Source: Novipirellula caenicola | GTDB taxonomy: Bacteria; Planctomycetota; Planctomycetia; Pirellulales; Pirellulaceae | Direction: 5' to 3' | Assembly (NCBI RefSeq): GCF_039545035.1 | Contig: NZ_BAABRO010000001.1 | Coordinates: 620,001 to 684,000 of the forward strand | DNA length: 64,000 nucleotides | Shown here: one piece after another, positions 19,118 to 28,543 of the stretch | How positions within the stretch are numbered: position 1 is the stretch's first letter | How the letters are laid out: each line of letters starts with the position of its first letter | Program-made: the position numbers and the translations under genes | Notes under the pieces: generated by a model | Seen by the model: the letters and a program-made list of their open reading frames with translations, nothing else | The model's database searches: none | What the model was told of the DNA's origin: nothing

Positions 19118-19441
19118 AATTGATCTCCGAAAGCTAACCTATCGCGAGCTCGCGAGGTGTCAATCGGAACCGGCCCATTTTGGGTTCAAGGAGCTTAGGA
19201 CGCCGTGGAGTCAGAGGACGCCGTCGGGGGCAGCGGACGCGGCTGAAAATCCGAATTCCCAGCCTGTTACGGGCCCAATCGGCACCAAACCCCGTGTTTT
19301 TTCGGGGCGGCCAGCATCGTATTCTTTCGCTACAATGAGCCTTGTATTGCTAAAATGAGACTGCTCGTTACGATCGCAATGAGCTTGCCCCACAAGTGGC
19401 ATCGTTTCATCGTTATAGTCAATCTCCGCCTCGAGAAAAAA

Positions 19442-20680
19442 ATGCCTCTTCACGCATCCACGTTCCGTGTGACTCTGAGCGTCATCGTGGTGACGCTCGC
19501 GATCAACGGCTGGCACGCCTCGGCGATGGCTCAGGAAACCGCCGAAGCTGCAGCGGTCACCGAGCCAACGGAGGACGAAAAACCAGAGGACGCCAACCGC
19601 GAAGACCCCTTGGTCGAGAAATGGATCGAGGATCTCGGAGCCGATTCGTTTGCGATGCGAGAGCGGGCCGCGAGCCATTTGATGCAGCGTGGCATCGACA
19701 TTTTGCCGGCATTGCGACATGCAGCGGCGAATGCCACGGATCCCGAAGTCCGCTTGCGAACCGAGCAGTTGGTGCGTCAATTGACCGAGGGCGATCTGCA
19801 AATTCGAATCGATTCTTTTTTGGCCGGGGACGAGGTCGAATTCGACGGATGGCGAGAAACCCAAGACTTTATGGGGGATTCACCAAGCGTTCGTGAAATG
19901 TTTGTCGAGTTGATGCTTGAACACCCCGACATCACCAAGTCGTTGGCCGGATCGCCGCGTGAACGATTTATGGCGATGACCGCGGCAATGGGACGCGTCC
20001 AAGACAAAATGTTCGTGCAACTGGAAGTTCCCAGTCGTGCGGATGTGATCGCGTTGCTGTTGCCGGCGAACGACCCCAACGTGCCCTTCAACCAAGACTT
20101 TGAAAGTTTGATGATTTCACTGTTGCGAAAAGAAGCCGCCAATCGTCTTCATCGCGACATTCAACTTGGTGGTCCCACTGATGCATTGGTCAGCGGATGG
20201 GTCAATCGCAGCAGTCTGAACAATCGGGCCGAAATCCTGTTTTTTGCAATGGGCTGGGATTTGCAACGTTCCCTGCCGCTGGCACGACGCACCTTAGGTG
20301 AGGCGACGTCGATTGAAACGATTGCGATCGCGCTGCAAACCATTTCGCGGTTTGGCGACAAAGGTGATACGGCGTTGGTAGCAGATCTTCTTGACGACAC
20401 TCGGGTCGTCAGCGAGCGTGGTTATGCTCGCGGGGAAAAATTGACCACTCAATTGGGCGACGTTGCGATGGCAACGATCGCGATGCTGCACGACGTCCCG
20501 CTTGCGGACATTGGATTCACGCGTGCCGAACGTCATCCGACCTTCGGCTTTCTGTTTGACGACCTCGGTTTTCCTGATAGCGCCGCGGACGACGAAATTT
20601 CGCGTGAACAGGCCCGTAAACGCATTGACGGCATGATCAAGAATCAGCCTCAAAACCAAGAGTCGAGCGATCGCAGCTAG
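19442..20680 (+). CDS. Secreted alpha-helical-repeat (HEAT-like) protein of unknown function
   Basis: ATG 19442 opens a signal peptide (MPLHASTFRVTLSVIVVTLAINGWHASAMAQ) and an acidic linker. The next segment (VEKWIEDLGADSFAMRERAASHLMQRGIDILPALRHAAANATDPEVRLRTEQLVRQL) is the helical-repeat pattern often seen at the start of planctomycete secreted proteins. The rest is helical and without recognised motifs. An in-frame upstream start (19355) would put charged residues before the signal peptide and is unlikely. No partner can be named from the neighbourhood. Confidence 0.75.
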   Translation: MPLHASTFRVTLSVIVVTLAINGWHASAMAQETAEAAAVTEPTEDEKPEDANREDPLVEKWIEDLGADSFAMRERAASHLMQRGIDILPALRHAAANATDPEVRLRTEQLVRQLTEGDLQIRIDSFLAGDEVEFDGWRETQDFMGDSPSVREMFVELMLEHPDITKSLAGSPRERFMAMTAAMGRVQDKMFVQLEVPSRADVIALLLPANDPNVPFNQDFESLMISLLRKEAANRLHRDIQLGGPTDALVSGWVNRSSLNNRAEILFFAMGWDLQRSLPLARRTLGEATSIETIAIALQTISRFGDKGDTALVADLLDDTRVVSERGYARGEKLTTQLGDVAMATIAMLHDVPLADIGFTRAERHPTFGFLFDDLGFPDSAADDEISREQARKRIDGMIKNQPQNQESSDRS

Positions 20681-21074
20681 CGTGACCACAAAGGTTACAG
20701 GCAATATTTTGCCTGGCATCATCGCGGTCCGATCGCGTGTTTGGACGGCATCACACCGCAAAAATGCGATCGCATTGCAAAATCGATCGATCGCATACCA
20801 CATCGGCATTGGGAGCGATATGTCCGATTTCCCGCAAACGGCGTCTAGACGATCGACGTCGAGGAAGTAGACTGAAACCACGTTTTTTATGCATTCGAAT
20901 GGTCACATTGCTGGCTGACGAATGACGCCTAAAAAGCCGTATTTCAGGAATCAAATGGGGATTGTGGTAATCCAAACGCATCCCCACCCCCCCCTTCATG
21001 CCATGCCCCATCGATCACGGCATTGATTCCTCTCTCGCTACAACTCATCCAACCCGCACAACCGGAGCGGAACT
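20681..21074. other. Intergenic region before the exopolysaccharide locus
   Basis: This 394-bp gap holds short shadow frames and a C-run (about 20983-20995). I see no gene and no strong promoter or terminator; it presumably contains the promoter of the co-polymerase gene. Confidence 0.4.
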
Positions 21075-22505
21075 ATGCCAGCCATGTCCTCACGCAATTG
21101 GACCTTACGCGAAATCACCATGGTGTTTTTCCGCCATTGGAAAATGATCAGCACTCTGGTCGTGTTGTCGATGATTGGCCTGGCTGCGATGTTGTTCTAC
21201 TACCCGGACACATATGAATCCGAAGCAAAGCTGTTCGTCCGGCTTGGTCGTGAGAACGTAGGACTCGATTCGACCGTCTCGACCGGACAGACCGTCAGCC
21301 TGAATGCCAGCCGCGAAGCGGACATCAATTCACTGATCGAACATTTGGAAAGCCGATCGATCATCGAAAAAGTGTTCGAACAGCTCTCGCAGGACGAGAC
21401 GTTTGCGACGCCGCGAGAACGCGAAATCGCGATCTCGAGCCTGGCGAAAAAGGTGACCATTTCTTCACCACGATCCTCTTACGTGATCCGCGTCTCCTGC
21501 AAAGGCGAAACGCCCGAGTTGGCTCAACAAACCCTCGATGCCATCTTGGCGACGTTTCGCGATGAACACATGCGAGTAACGCGGAGCCGCGGTTCGTTTG
21601 AATTCTTTGATTCGCAGACTCAAGACCTGCAAGAGCAGCTCGAGAAAGCAAATTTCGAGCTGCGTGATGCCAAAAACAGCTACCATTTGGCATCCTACGA
21701 AGGACGACGCCGCGGATTGGAGGACGAATTGGCCCGCGTCGACCGTGCGGTCGCTGAATCACGCACCGAGCTGGCTGCTTCGGAAGCGAAAATGGTGGCG
21801 CTGAAAGAAAATCTGTCACAGCTGCCCGAGTCATTGGTGCGACAAATGGTTGGCGGCCAACCCAACGATGGATTGGCGGCGATGCGTCAACAGCTGTTTC
21901 AGCTGGAAGCCAAAGAGAAAGATTTGCTCTCTCGCAAAACCAACGATCACCCCGAAGTCACTGCGATCCGTAGCCAATTAGAAACGCTGCGAAGTGTGTT
22001 TGATAACGAAACGCCGACTCATTCGAGTATGCAGTCGGCGATCATCGCCGTCGAAGAGGCTGAGGTCAAAGCAATCCGAGCCCGGCTAGATTCGCTGGTC
22101 CAGTACCAAACCGAACTGCACGAAGACCTGCTAAGTCTGAACGACCAAGAGATTGTTTTGGCGCAAGGGGAACGTCGAGTCAGTCAGCTCGAGTCCGAAT
22201 ATTTGGCAAATCTGAAACGGCGTGAGCAAGCACGAATCGACGAAGCGATGCAGATGGACAAGATCTCCAACGTCAGCGTGATGCAATCGCCGACGTTTGT
22301 TCCGATCCCCGTGGCCCCCAAGAAGAAGCTTGCGTTGGTCGCAGGTTTCATGTTGGCATTGATGGCCAGCTGTGGGTTGGCACTGTTGATCGAGTACTTC
22401 CGCGAACCGGTGATCCAGCACGATCCTTCGCCAGCGTCCGAGTGGCGACGCGAGCCGTATTCGCCCGTTCCCAAGCCGGAATTCCTAGCTCGCCAAAAAG
22501 GCTAG
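21075..22505 (+). CDS. Polysaccharide co-polymerase / chain-length determinant (Wzz/GumC family)
   Basis: Two membrane helices (about 24-44 and 418-440) flank a large periplasmic coiled-coil region, as in PCP-2/GumC proteins. The N-terminal Wzz motif is visible (REITMVFFRHWKMISTLVVLS... then YYPDTYESEAKLFVRLGRENV), and the long helices (residues 175-390) end in a proline-rich segment before TM2 (PTFVPIPVAPKKKLALVAGFM). The usual cytoplasmic tyrosine kinase domain is absent; the protein ends about 36 residues after TM2. It is the only plus-strand gene at this end of the polysaccharide locus and is convergent with the GT4 gene. Confidence 0.9.
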   Translation: MPAMSSRNWTLREITMVFFRHWKMISTLVVLSMIGLAAMLFYYPDTYESEAKLFVRLGRENVGLDSTVSTGQTVSLNASREADINSLIEHLESRSIIEKVFEQLSQDETFATPREREIAISSLAKKVTISSPRSSYVIRVSCKGETPELAQQTLDAILATFRDEHMRVTRSRGSFEFFDSQTQDLQEQLEKANFELRDAKNSYHLASYEGRRRGLEDELARVDRAVAESRTELAASEAKMVALKENLSQLPESLVRQMVGGQPNDGLAAMRQQLFQLEAKEKDLLSRKTNDHPEVTAIRSQLETLRSVFDNETPTHSSMQSAIIAVEEAEVKAIRARLDSLVQYQTELHEDLLSLNDQEIVLAQGERRVSQLESEYLANLKRREQARIDEAMQMDKISNVSVMQSPTFVPIPVAPKKKLALVAGFMLALMASCGLALLIEYFREPVIQHDPSPASEWRREPYSPVPKPEFLARQKG

Positions 22506-22618
22506 TCGAACGAAGCATCCTCGGCGGTACGGTGCGGGGTTTAACGTGATTTCGGATACGAATCCAAGCGAGTATTGTTTCGATTCTCAGCCGCGATCGC
22601 GGCAGCCGGTGTTAGCCT

Positions 22619-22690
22619 AATGCCATCGACTTTGGCTAGCGCCGCTCCGCTATAAAAACTACTCGGTCGGGGCGAAAGTAGATGGCATTG
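22619..22690. repeat. Imperfect palindromic element between convergent genes
   Basis: AATGCCATCGACTTT (22619-22633) and AAAGTAGATGGCATT (22676-22690) are inverted copies with one mismatch, 42 bp apart. A further half-copy (AATGCCATCTACTTT) occurs near 31129 at the other end of the polysaccharide locus. It looks like a small dispersed palindrome (MITE/REP-like) and may also act as a bidirectional terminator. Confidence 0.65.
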
Positions 22691-22761
22691 GCCGTATGGC
22701 ACCGGGTAGTGCGTGGGCTCCGGCCACTGAGGCGTCGCGGCTAAGTAAAGTCAACAAGCGG

Positions 22762-23934
22762 TCAAGAGCTGCTGTTCTCGCGGGCGCGACGATAGATCTC
22801 CATCAGGCGGTCGTAGCAGATTTCGGCGGTATGTTTTTCCAAGTACCGCTGTCGTGCTGCCGCCCGCATTCGCTGCCAGCCATCGGCTCGCTGTGATTCT
22901 TCACTAACACACCGGGCCAAGGCCTCAGGGTTGGCCGGTTCGAACAACCGTCCCGATTGATCGTCGACGATCAACTCCGCCATCGCCCCTAGATTGGATG
23001 CCACGACTGGCGTTCCCTTGGCAAACGCTTCGACGATCGTTCGCGGCAAGCCTTCGTACCAGAGTGATGGGAAAACCAAACAGGATGCTTCGCCAACCAG
23101 GCTCAAGATTTCCTGGTTGGGTCGCCGGCCAAGCCACGTGATTGCGGGATTCTCCGCAGCGGCTTGCTGTACGACGTCGGACATCGGCCCATCGCCAACG
23201 ATTTTCAGCGGCAGGGTCGGCGACATTTGTCGCCATGCTGAAAGCAGCGTTTCCAAGCCTTTTTCGGGCGACAAACGGCCCGCGAACAATGCGTAGCCGC
23301 CGGTCCCGCTTCCGATTCCAGGATCACTATCCAAAAAATTGGCCATCACCGCCAATTTCTGCTCAGGCAAACCGCCCTGAATGTACTTTTGCCGACCAAA
23401 TTCAGTCAAAGCGTAAAACATCCCGACGCGGCGTTGGTAGGTTCCCAACAAACGATGGACTGTCAACATCGAAGCCACCGTCGCAGTGGCTGCTCGATTG
23501 CCACGATAACACTGATGCTTGATCGCAGGCCACGGAAACAACTTGCCCACACACAATTCGCAAGGTTTGTTATCGCGGTACAGGTAGGCGTCTGGACACA
23601 TCAAACGGTAATTTCTTAGCGACTGGACGACGGGCACCCCTTCGCGATTTGCGGCGTAATAGGCCGCTGGCGAAATCAGCGGGAACGTATTGGTGCAGTG
23701 CATCACATCGGGCTTCTCGCGCCGAATCAGTTGACGAAGCTCGCGATAGGAATGGCGATTAAAGATCGTCCTAGACGCCACTTCTAACTTTCCCATCGTC
23801 TTGATCGCATCGTTATGCAGCGTATAGCGCACGACCGAATGACCATGCCGCGTGACAAGGTCCGCCTCTTCGGCAAACGATTGATCCTCGCCCCCGGCTT
23901 GTTGGTAGTAGTTGTGGCACAACAGTATTCGCAT
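22762..23934 (-). CDS. Glycosyltransferase, GT4 family (GT-B fold)
   Basis: The enzyme presumably adds one sugar of the exopolysaccharide repeat unit at the cytoplasmic face. The N-terminal half starts MRILLCHNYYQQAGGEDQSFAEEADLVTRHGH, a GT4 acceptor-domain start, and the C-terminal half has ALFAGRLSPEKGLETLLSAWR and the donor-binding E-x7-E segment EGLPRTIVEAFAKGTPVVASNLG near residue 300. An internal cysteine-containing segment (CPDAYLYRDNKPCELC...) is common in this subgroup. It is the last gene of the five-gene minus-strand operon, 34 bp after the GT2 gene. Confidence 0.92.
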   Translation of the reverse strand: MRILLCHNYYQQAGGEDQSFAEEADLVTRHGHSVVRYTLHNDAIKTMGKLEVASRTIFNRHSYRELRQLIRREKPDVMHCTNTFPLISPAAYYAANREGVPVVQSLRNYRLMCPDAYLYRDNKPCELCVGKLFPWPAIKHQCYRGNRAATATVASMLTVHRLLGTYQRRVGMFYALTEFGRQKYIQGGLPEQKLAVMANFLDSDPGIGSGTGGYALFAGRLSPEKGLETLLSAWRQMSPTLPLKIVGDGPMSDVVQQAAAENPAITWLGRRPNQEILSLVGEASCLVFPSLWYEGLPRTIVEAFAKGTPVVASNLGAMAELIVDDQSGRLFEPANPEALARCVSEESQRADGWQRMRAAARQRYLEKHTAEICYDRLMEIYRRARENSSS

Positions 23935-23968
23935 CGTCGCAATCTCAATTCGAAAAGAACAAGCCGTC

Positions 23969-24991
23969 TTACGCTTGCGTGGTCACAGGCTCGGCGGCCG
24001 CCGGTGCGGTCGCCAGCTTCGCCATACGAACTTCGGGCCGAAACTCGTAACGCTCAAAGAAGCGACGTTGCGGGAACATCTTGGGCGACAAGGTATAAAA
24101 CGCACAACGAATGTAGCCTTCGTTTCGCCAAAGTTGGATTGGCCGATCAATATTGTCGTTTGAACCACCCATGATCCTCGACAGCACCAACCCAGGCCAA
24201 ACGGTCAATGCCGATTGAGCCGCCCTGGCCGCCGCGATCAACAACGTCTTGACCAAGCCGCGTTCCAAATAGTCGCGTCGTGCAAAGCTCCAACCATTGT
24301 GCAGCGACGTCTCTTTGAAATACCCATCCTGCAATCGCGAGGATGGCGTCACATGATAACCGAGCGCCCGCGGGTTGAACCACGATTTGAAACCCGCCAT
24401 TCGGATTCGCCGATACATGTCGGTATCGTATCCTCGCAGCGTAAACGATTCGTCATATTTGCCAAGCTTTTCAAACACGCGGCGATGCAACATTTGGTTG
24501 CCCGAACCGGGGCCTTGCTGGTCGGTGTAGGGACGCACGGTATCCCAAGGCACGGTGGCACCAAGCATCCGCTGCATTTTCGGAGTCAATTCGCGGTCGC
24601 AACCATCGGGAAATCGGAGCTGCAGTGCGCCACCGACGCACTCACATTGGTGCTCGACCGCGGTCTTCCACAACTCTTTTAACCAATAGGGCTCTGCGAT
24701 TTGGTCGTCATCGAAATTCGCGATCCACTCGCCATGCGCTTCGTCGAGCCCGAGATTACGCGCCGCCACTTGCCCCGGCCGCGTTTCCATCACCGCCCGC
24801 AAGGGTGCATCGGTCTGTTGCTGCAGTTCGTCGATCAACGCCGTTTCGATTGGACACGATGAAAAGACCACAACCACTTCATAGGTGAATTGTCCATCGG
24901 TCTCTTGACGAATCAAACTGGACAACGCGTCCTTTAGCATGTCGGGACGCTTGTGCGTGCAAATGACGATCGATATATCAGGCTTGTTCAT
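23969..24991 (-). CDS. Glycosyltransferase, GT2 family (GT-A fold)
   Basis: MNKPDISIVICTHKRPDMLKDALSSLIRQ is the GT2 nucleotide-binding start, and EWIANFDDDQIAEPYWLKEL (near residue 90-110) carries the metal-binding DDD. GSGNQMLHRRVFEKLGKYDESFTLRGYDTDMYRRIRMAG gives the later acceptor/catalytic region with the xED-like segment. Full length (340 residues). Its start overlaps the stop of the polymerase gene by 14 bp, showing tight translational coupling in the polysaccharide operon. The sugar specificity cannot be deduced. Confidence 0.92.
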   Translation of the reverse strand: MNKPDISIVICTHKRPDMLKDALSSLIRQETDGQFTYEVVVVFSSCPIETALIDELQQQTDAPLRAVMETRPGQVAARNLGLDEAHGEWIANFDDDQIAEPYWLKELWKTAVEHQCECVGGALQLRFPDGCDRELTPKMQRMLGATVPWDTVRPYTDQQGPGSGNQMLHRRVFEKLGKYDESFTLRGYDTDMYRRIRMAGFKSWFNPRALGYHVTPSSRLQDGYFKETSLHNGWSFARRDYLERGLVKTLLIAAARAAQSALTVWPGLVLSRIMGGSNDNIDRPIQLWRNEGYIRCAFYTLSPKMFPQRRFFERYEFRPEVRMAKLATAPAAAEPVTTQA

Positions 24992-26207
24992 AGAAATGAA
25001 GATTATCTTGAGGATCGGATAAAACGGACGACGACTCTTGGGACTCTAAGGCGTCAATGCCATAAGCCGCGCCCATCAATACAAATAACGGGTTCATGAA
25101 CCACAGGTTGTAGGAGATCGGATTGCCAGTGGTTGCGTTCATCAGAAACAATAACCATCCCAACCAAGCGGCGAGATAGGTCTGCTGGACCAACCCCGTA
25201 CTGGACTGCACTCGGCTAAACAAACTGAGCGTCTGCCAAATGGAAACGAGGATAAAAATGACGAAGCCGACGATTCCGGTTTCGTAGAAGACGCGCAGGT
25301 AATCGTTTTGCACATGGTTCATTCCGGGCCAAACGATCGCAACGTAGTCGTATGCCGAACCGATGCCATGTCCGAGCCAAGGGGTCAACATCGCGTGGTC
25401 AAAGATTTTGGGCCATGCATCGAACCGTCCCGATCCGCGAACATCACCTGCCATCAAATCTTCGAGCGTCCCGCTTCCTGAATAGAAAAATCGTTGCTGG
25501 AAACTATCCGAGTGAAACACGACCACGGCTAAAACCAACATCAGCACGCTTAAAATGACTCGCCCGAGTTTCGTACCGATTCGCGGATGCAACATCGGCA
25601 ATGCCAAAATCGACAACGTCACCGTTCGCCCCCCGGATGCAAAACAGACCGCTAAACTGACGCCCCAACCAACGACCGCCGTGAAATATTTTGGAGGTGC
25701 CATCGCTAGAAAGACACAGCCAACCAACCCCACGGTCAATCCCAACGGACGCATCCCGGTATCAAAGTCCAAGGACGGCATCAGGTCCAACCTCCAAATC
25801 ACCAGCGACACCAGTAGCGGCAGCATCGACATCAAAAAGATCCGCTGCAGCGTACGCAGTTGCTCGCGAGTTTCAAAGAACATCGAGGCGGCAGCCCCCA
25901 TCACCAACGGCATGCTGACCTGCATCGCGTCCTGGATGTTGCGTGGTCCAAAATCATCGGCCCAAATGAGCGAAATCCAGTTGAAACCAAAGAAGGCTGC
26001 CCAAGGGATCACCGGAAACCTAACGCAGCGTTCGTCATGAAAGATGGCCTTTTCGGCCATGATCAAAAAGACGGCCAACACCAACATTCCCAACCACAAC
26101 CAACCGGTGTAATTGAGCCCCGCGAACTCCAACCCACGTGGCGTGGCAATCGCCGCACACAGCGGAACGCTCAAGACCAATAGATAGCCAAGTCGAGGTT
26201 GTATCAC
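24978..26207 (-). CDS. O-antigen polymerase/ligase-like membrane protein (Wzy/WaaL family)
   Basis: A 409-residue polytopic protein with about ten or more hydrophobic segments and the family's long periplasmic loop (near residues 250-310) containing the motif region HAMLTPWLGHGIGSAYDYVAIVWPGMNHVQNDYLRVFYETGIVGF, typical of Wzy_C / O-antigen ligases. It would polymerise or ligate lipid-linked repeat units in the periplasm. GTG 26207 is the start: it lies 12 bp after the flippase stop and is preceded by an AAGGGGG ribosome-binding sequence about 10 nt upstream, stronger than most in this window. Confidence 0.88.
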   Translation of the reverse strand: MIQPRLGYLLVLSVPLCAAIATPRGLEFAGLNYTGWLWLGMLVLAVFLIMAEKAIFHDERCVRFPVIPWAAFFGFNWISLIWADDFGPRNIQDAMQVSMPLVMGAAASMFFETREQLRTLQRIFLMSMLPLLVSLVIWRLDLMPSLDFDTGMRPLGLTVGLVGCVFLAMAPPKYFTAVVGWGVSLAVCFASGGRTVTLSILALPMLHPRIGTKLGRVILSVLMLVLAVVVFHSDSFQQRFFYSGSGTLEDLMAGDVRGSGRFDAWPKIFDHAMLTPWLGHGIGSAYDYVAIVWPGMNHVQNDYLRVFYETGIVGFVIFILVSIWQTLSLFSRVQSSTGLVQQTYLAAWLGWLLFLMNATTGNPISYNLWFMNPLFVLMGAAYGIDALESQESSSVLSDPQDNLHFYEQA

Positions 26208-26219
26208 TTCATCGCCCCC

Positions 26220-27608
26220 TTATTGGTTCGCGGCTAATGCGACTGCATCATCCGCTTCTTCGAGGGTAACACGCTGAAGCAGATAGAGCGTCGTCGTACC
26301 ACGCGTGATCGCACCGACAAGCGATCCCGCCAACGTTGCCATCGCAATCCCCAGCACGCCGTGCGACTGAACCACGAAATAGGTCACCGCCATGGCGACG
26401 ACGAGTGTCAGGATATCGGCAATCAAATTGGCTTTGGGCAGATGCATCGCCCAGATTCCCGCACCGGCGACAATTCCCATCGAACGCGCCAAGACACTGA
26501 ACGCCAACAGCACCATGATCGGACCGGCTCCGGCGTATTGGGCTCCGTACAACCACTGGACCAACGGTCCACCGATCGCAATGACCGCCAAACAGAAAAA
26601 ACCAATCAGCACCAAAAAGATCACCATGAAACGCCACAGAATGCCCTTCAGTGCGGCCGTTCCACCACTGGCAAAACTCGCGGCACATCGTGCGGTCAGA
26701 AAGCTATCGATCCCCAGCACCACGACATTGGACAAACCGATCAACGTCGTGCACGCGGCAAACATCCCTGTTTCCTCTTCGCCACGCACTACCACTGTAA
26801 TCCAAGGCATCAAGTAAGGCATCGAACTGCCAGTCAAATGACTTGCCAATGCCCATTTGCCAAAGGACCAATTTTTACGCCAGTCGGCTAAAATCTCGGG
26901 CACGTGAAATTCAAACTTTGGCCGTCGCGTCACAAACCAACCGATTCCCGCTAACAACGATCCGGCACCAATCAATGAAAAAGCTCGACCGACGCTGACT
27001 TCCGCAAACCATCCCAACGACAACAACCCGCCAAGCTGCACGACCGCGACAACCGCATCAATCGAAACCACACTGACGAGGTTCAAATGCGCCAATTCGA
27101 CTTGGCGGATGAACTCGCGGAATAGAATGAAAGGCAGCGTCAATGTCAGCACGGCGAGCAGCATTCCGCCGGAGGCCAAGTCACTCTCGGGCATCAGAAA
27201 CCGAATCGACAACAACGTCGTCACCGCCGCGACCATCGCCAGAACGCATTGATGCACCAGCGTGCTGCCGTCATACATCGCCCGTTGGCCGGGCGCCCGA
27301 TGATGAGCGAAAACGGTATAAGGACCGGCTACCAACTGATATTGAATGTTTCGCGAAAGCAAAACAATATTGAATGCGAGAAAGTAGATCCCCAGCCCAT
27401 CTTGACCACACCAACGGCCAATCATCACCGTGGTCAGAAAATTGGTAGCACTAACAATTCCCTGATCCAATACCGACAGCGATCCCCCACGCAGATTGGG
27501 ACTCTGCCACACGCTTCGCAATCGATCCGATCCAGGCATAGGAGCATCGTTGATCACGTCCGGAGACGCAGGTGAAATGTTCCGCCGTAATAGTGCAGGT
27601 AATCTCAC
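26220..27608 (-). CDS. Lipopolysaccharide/exopolysaccharide flippase (Wzx-like, MOP superfamily)
   Basis: A polytopic protein with about 12-14 hydrophobic helices (for example GGMLLAVLTLTLPFILFREFI and VIFLVLIGFFCLAVIAIGGPLV) and the typical opening SLSVLDQGIVSATNFLTTVMIGRWCGQDGLGIYFL. It should move undecaprenyl-linked repeat units across the inner membrane. The start is uncertain: GTG 27608 overlaps the stop of the deacetylase gene as GTGA, giving 462 residues; ATG 27539 would give 439 residues and still keep all helices; the longest frame from 27725 would overlap the previous gene by 120 bp and is unlikely. Confidence 0.85.
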   Translation of the reverse strand: MRLPALLRRNISPASPDVINDAPMPGSDRLRSVWQSPNLRGGSLSVLDQGIVSATNFLTTVMIGRWCGQDGLGIYFLAFNIVLLSRNIQYQLVAGPYTVFAHHRAPGQRAMYDGSTLVHQCVLAMVAAVTTLLSIRFLMPESDLASGGMLLAVLTLTLPFILFREFIRQVELAHLNLVSVVSIDAVVAVVQLGGLLSLGWFAEVSVGRAFSLIGAGSLLAGIGWFVTRRPKFEFHVPEILADWRKNWSFGKWALASHLTGSSMPYLMPWITVVVRGEEETGMFAACTTLIGLSNVVVLGIDSFLTARCAASFASGGTAALKGILWRFMVIFLVLIGFFCLAVIAIGGPLVQWLYGAQYAGAGPIMVLLAFSVLARSMGIVAGAGIWAMHLPKANLIADILTLVVAMAVTYFVVQSHGVLGIAMATLAGSLVGAITRGTTTLYLLQRVTLEEADDAVALAANQ

Positions 27609-28543
27609 GTCGTTTTTGTGCCAATTGCTCGGGTACGCCGCCGGATCCCACGCCATCCATCTCGGATGAAACTGTACCATCCATTGAGCTTGGCCGAAAT
27701 CGTCGCCCCGGTGTCCCCCTGGCAAACCGTAAACCGCCCCCAGTCATATGGATTGCTGTCAGGACAAACCAATTCGTTTTCGGTGGTCAACGCACATAAC
27801 ACCCCGGCTTGGCGTGCAGCCGGATACATCGTAGGTCCAGCCAAACCATGATGCCGTTTGCCAAATGGAAATGCGAAGGTCAGATCGTGATATCCAAATC
27901 GCTCACACAAAATCCGCATCGACTTTTCGAGATCTTCACGAAACGGATCGGGTTGATGACGATACGGCGTATGGGTGTGCGTATGGGCGCCCAATTCGAT
28001 GATGCCGCTGTCAAGCATCGCATGGCATTCGTCGGTCGTCAGTGGACGCCACGAATCAGCGGGAACTCCGTCCAATCCAGCGGGCGTCCAATCTTCAAAG
28101 GGAAAGGGCTCGTTTGTGTCCAGATACGCCGTGGCGATAAAGATCGTGGCAGGGATGCCAAGCTCGCGAAGAATTGGAAACGCTTGCGTGAAGTTGTTCG
28201 CGTAACCGTCATCAAAGGTCACGACAAACACGTTGCGGGGAATCGCTTCGCCGGCGGTATGGGCGTCGAGCGCGCGACGCAGCGGCCACGCCTGATGCCC
28301 CCGATCCAACAACCCTTGCAACTGGCTGCGGAAACGCTGTGGCGTGACATTCAACGTGGGAAACGGATATCCGCGAACCGCGTCGGTGACACGATGGTAC
28401 ATCAAGATGCCAAACGCATCGGCCCCGCGGCTACGACCGCCTGCCGCGATTGACAATGCCAAAGGAGTGCGGACGATGACACTCTGTTTCCATTCACGTT
28501 GAAAGGCGGCGATACGCGAATAATAGGAATTTGGCAACGTCAT
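27605..28543 (-). CDS. Polysaccharide deacetylase (NodB/CE4 family)
   Basis: CE4 enzymes remove N- or O-acetyl groups from polysaccharides with a bound metal. The NodB motif 1 TFDDGYANNF lies near residue 105 and the motif 2 histidines HTHTHTP near 187-193. An upstream GILMYHRVTD segment is typical of the PgdA/IcaB-like subgroup. No obvious signal peptide is visible, so the enzyme may work on the cytoplasmic lipid-linked intermediate or be anchored otherwise. It is the first gene of the minus-strand polysaccharide operon and its stop is fused by GTGA to the flippase start. Confidence 0.9.
   Translation of the reverse strand: MTLPNSYYSRIAAFQREWKQSVIVRTPLALSIAAGGRSRGADAFGILMYHRVTDAVRGYPFPTLNVTPQRFRSQLQGLLDRGHQAWPLRRALDAHTAGEAIPRNVFVVTFDDGYANNFTQAFPILRELGIPATIFIATAYLDTNEPFPFEDWTPAGLDGVPADSWRPLTTDECHAMLDSGIIELGAHTHTHTPYRHQPDPFREDLEKSMRILCERFGYHDLTFAFPFGKRHHGLAGPTMYPAARQAGVLCALTTENELVCPDSNPYDWGRFTVCQGDTGATISAKLNGWYSFIRDGWRGIRRRTRAIGTKTT

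Noticed and set aside
19211-19864. 217-codon minus-strand frame
   Set aside because: Overlaps the signal peptide and helical repeat of the plus-strand secreted protein; composition is that of a shadow frame.
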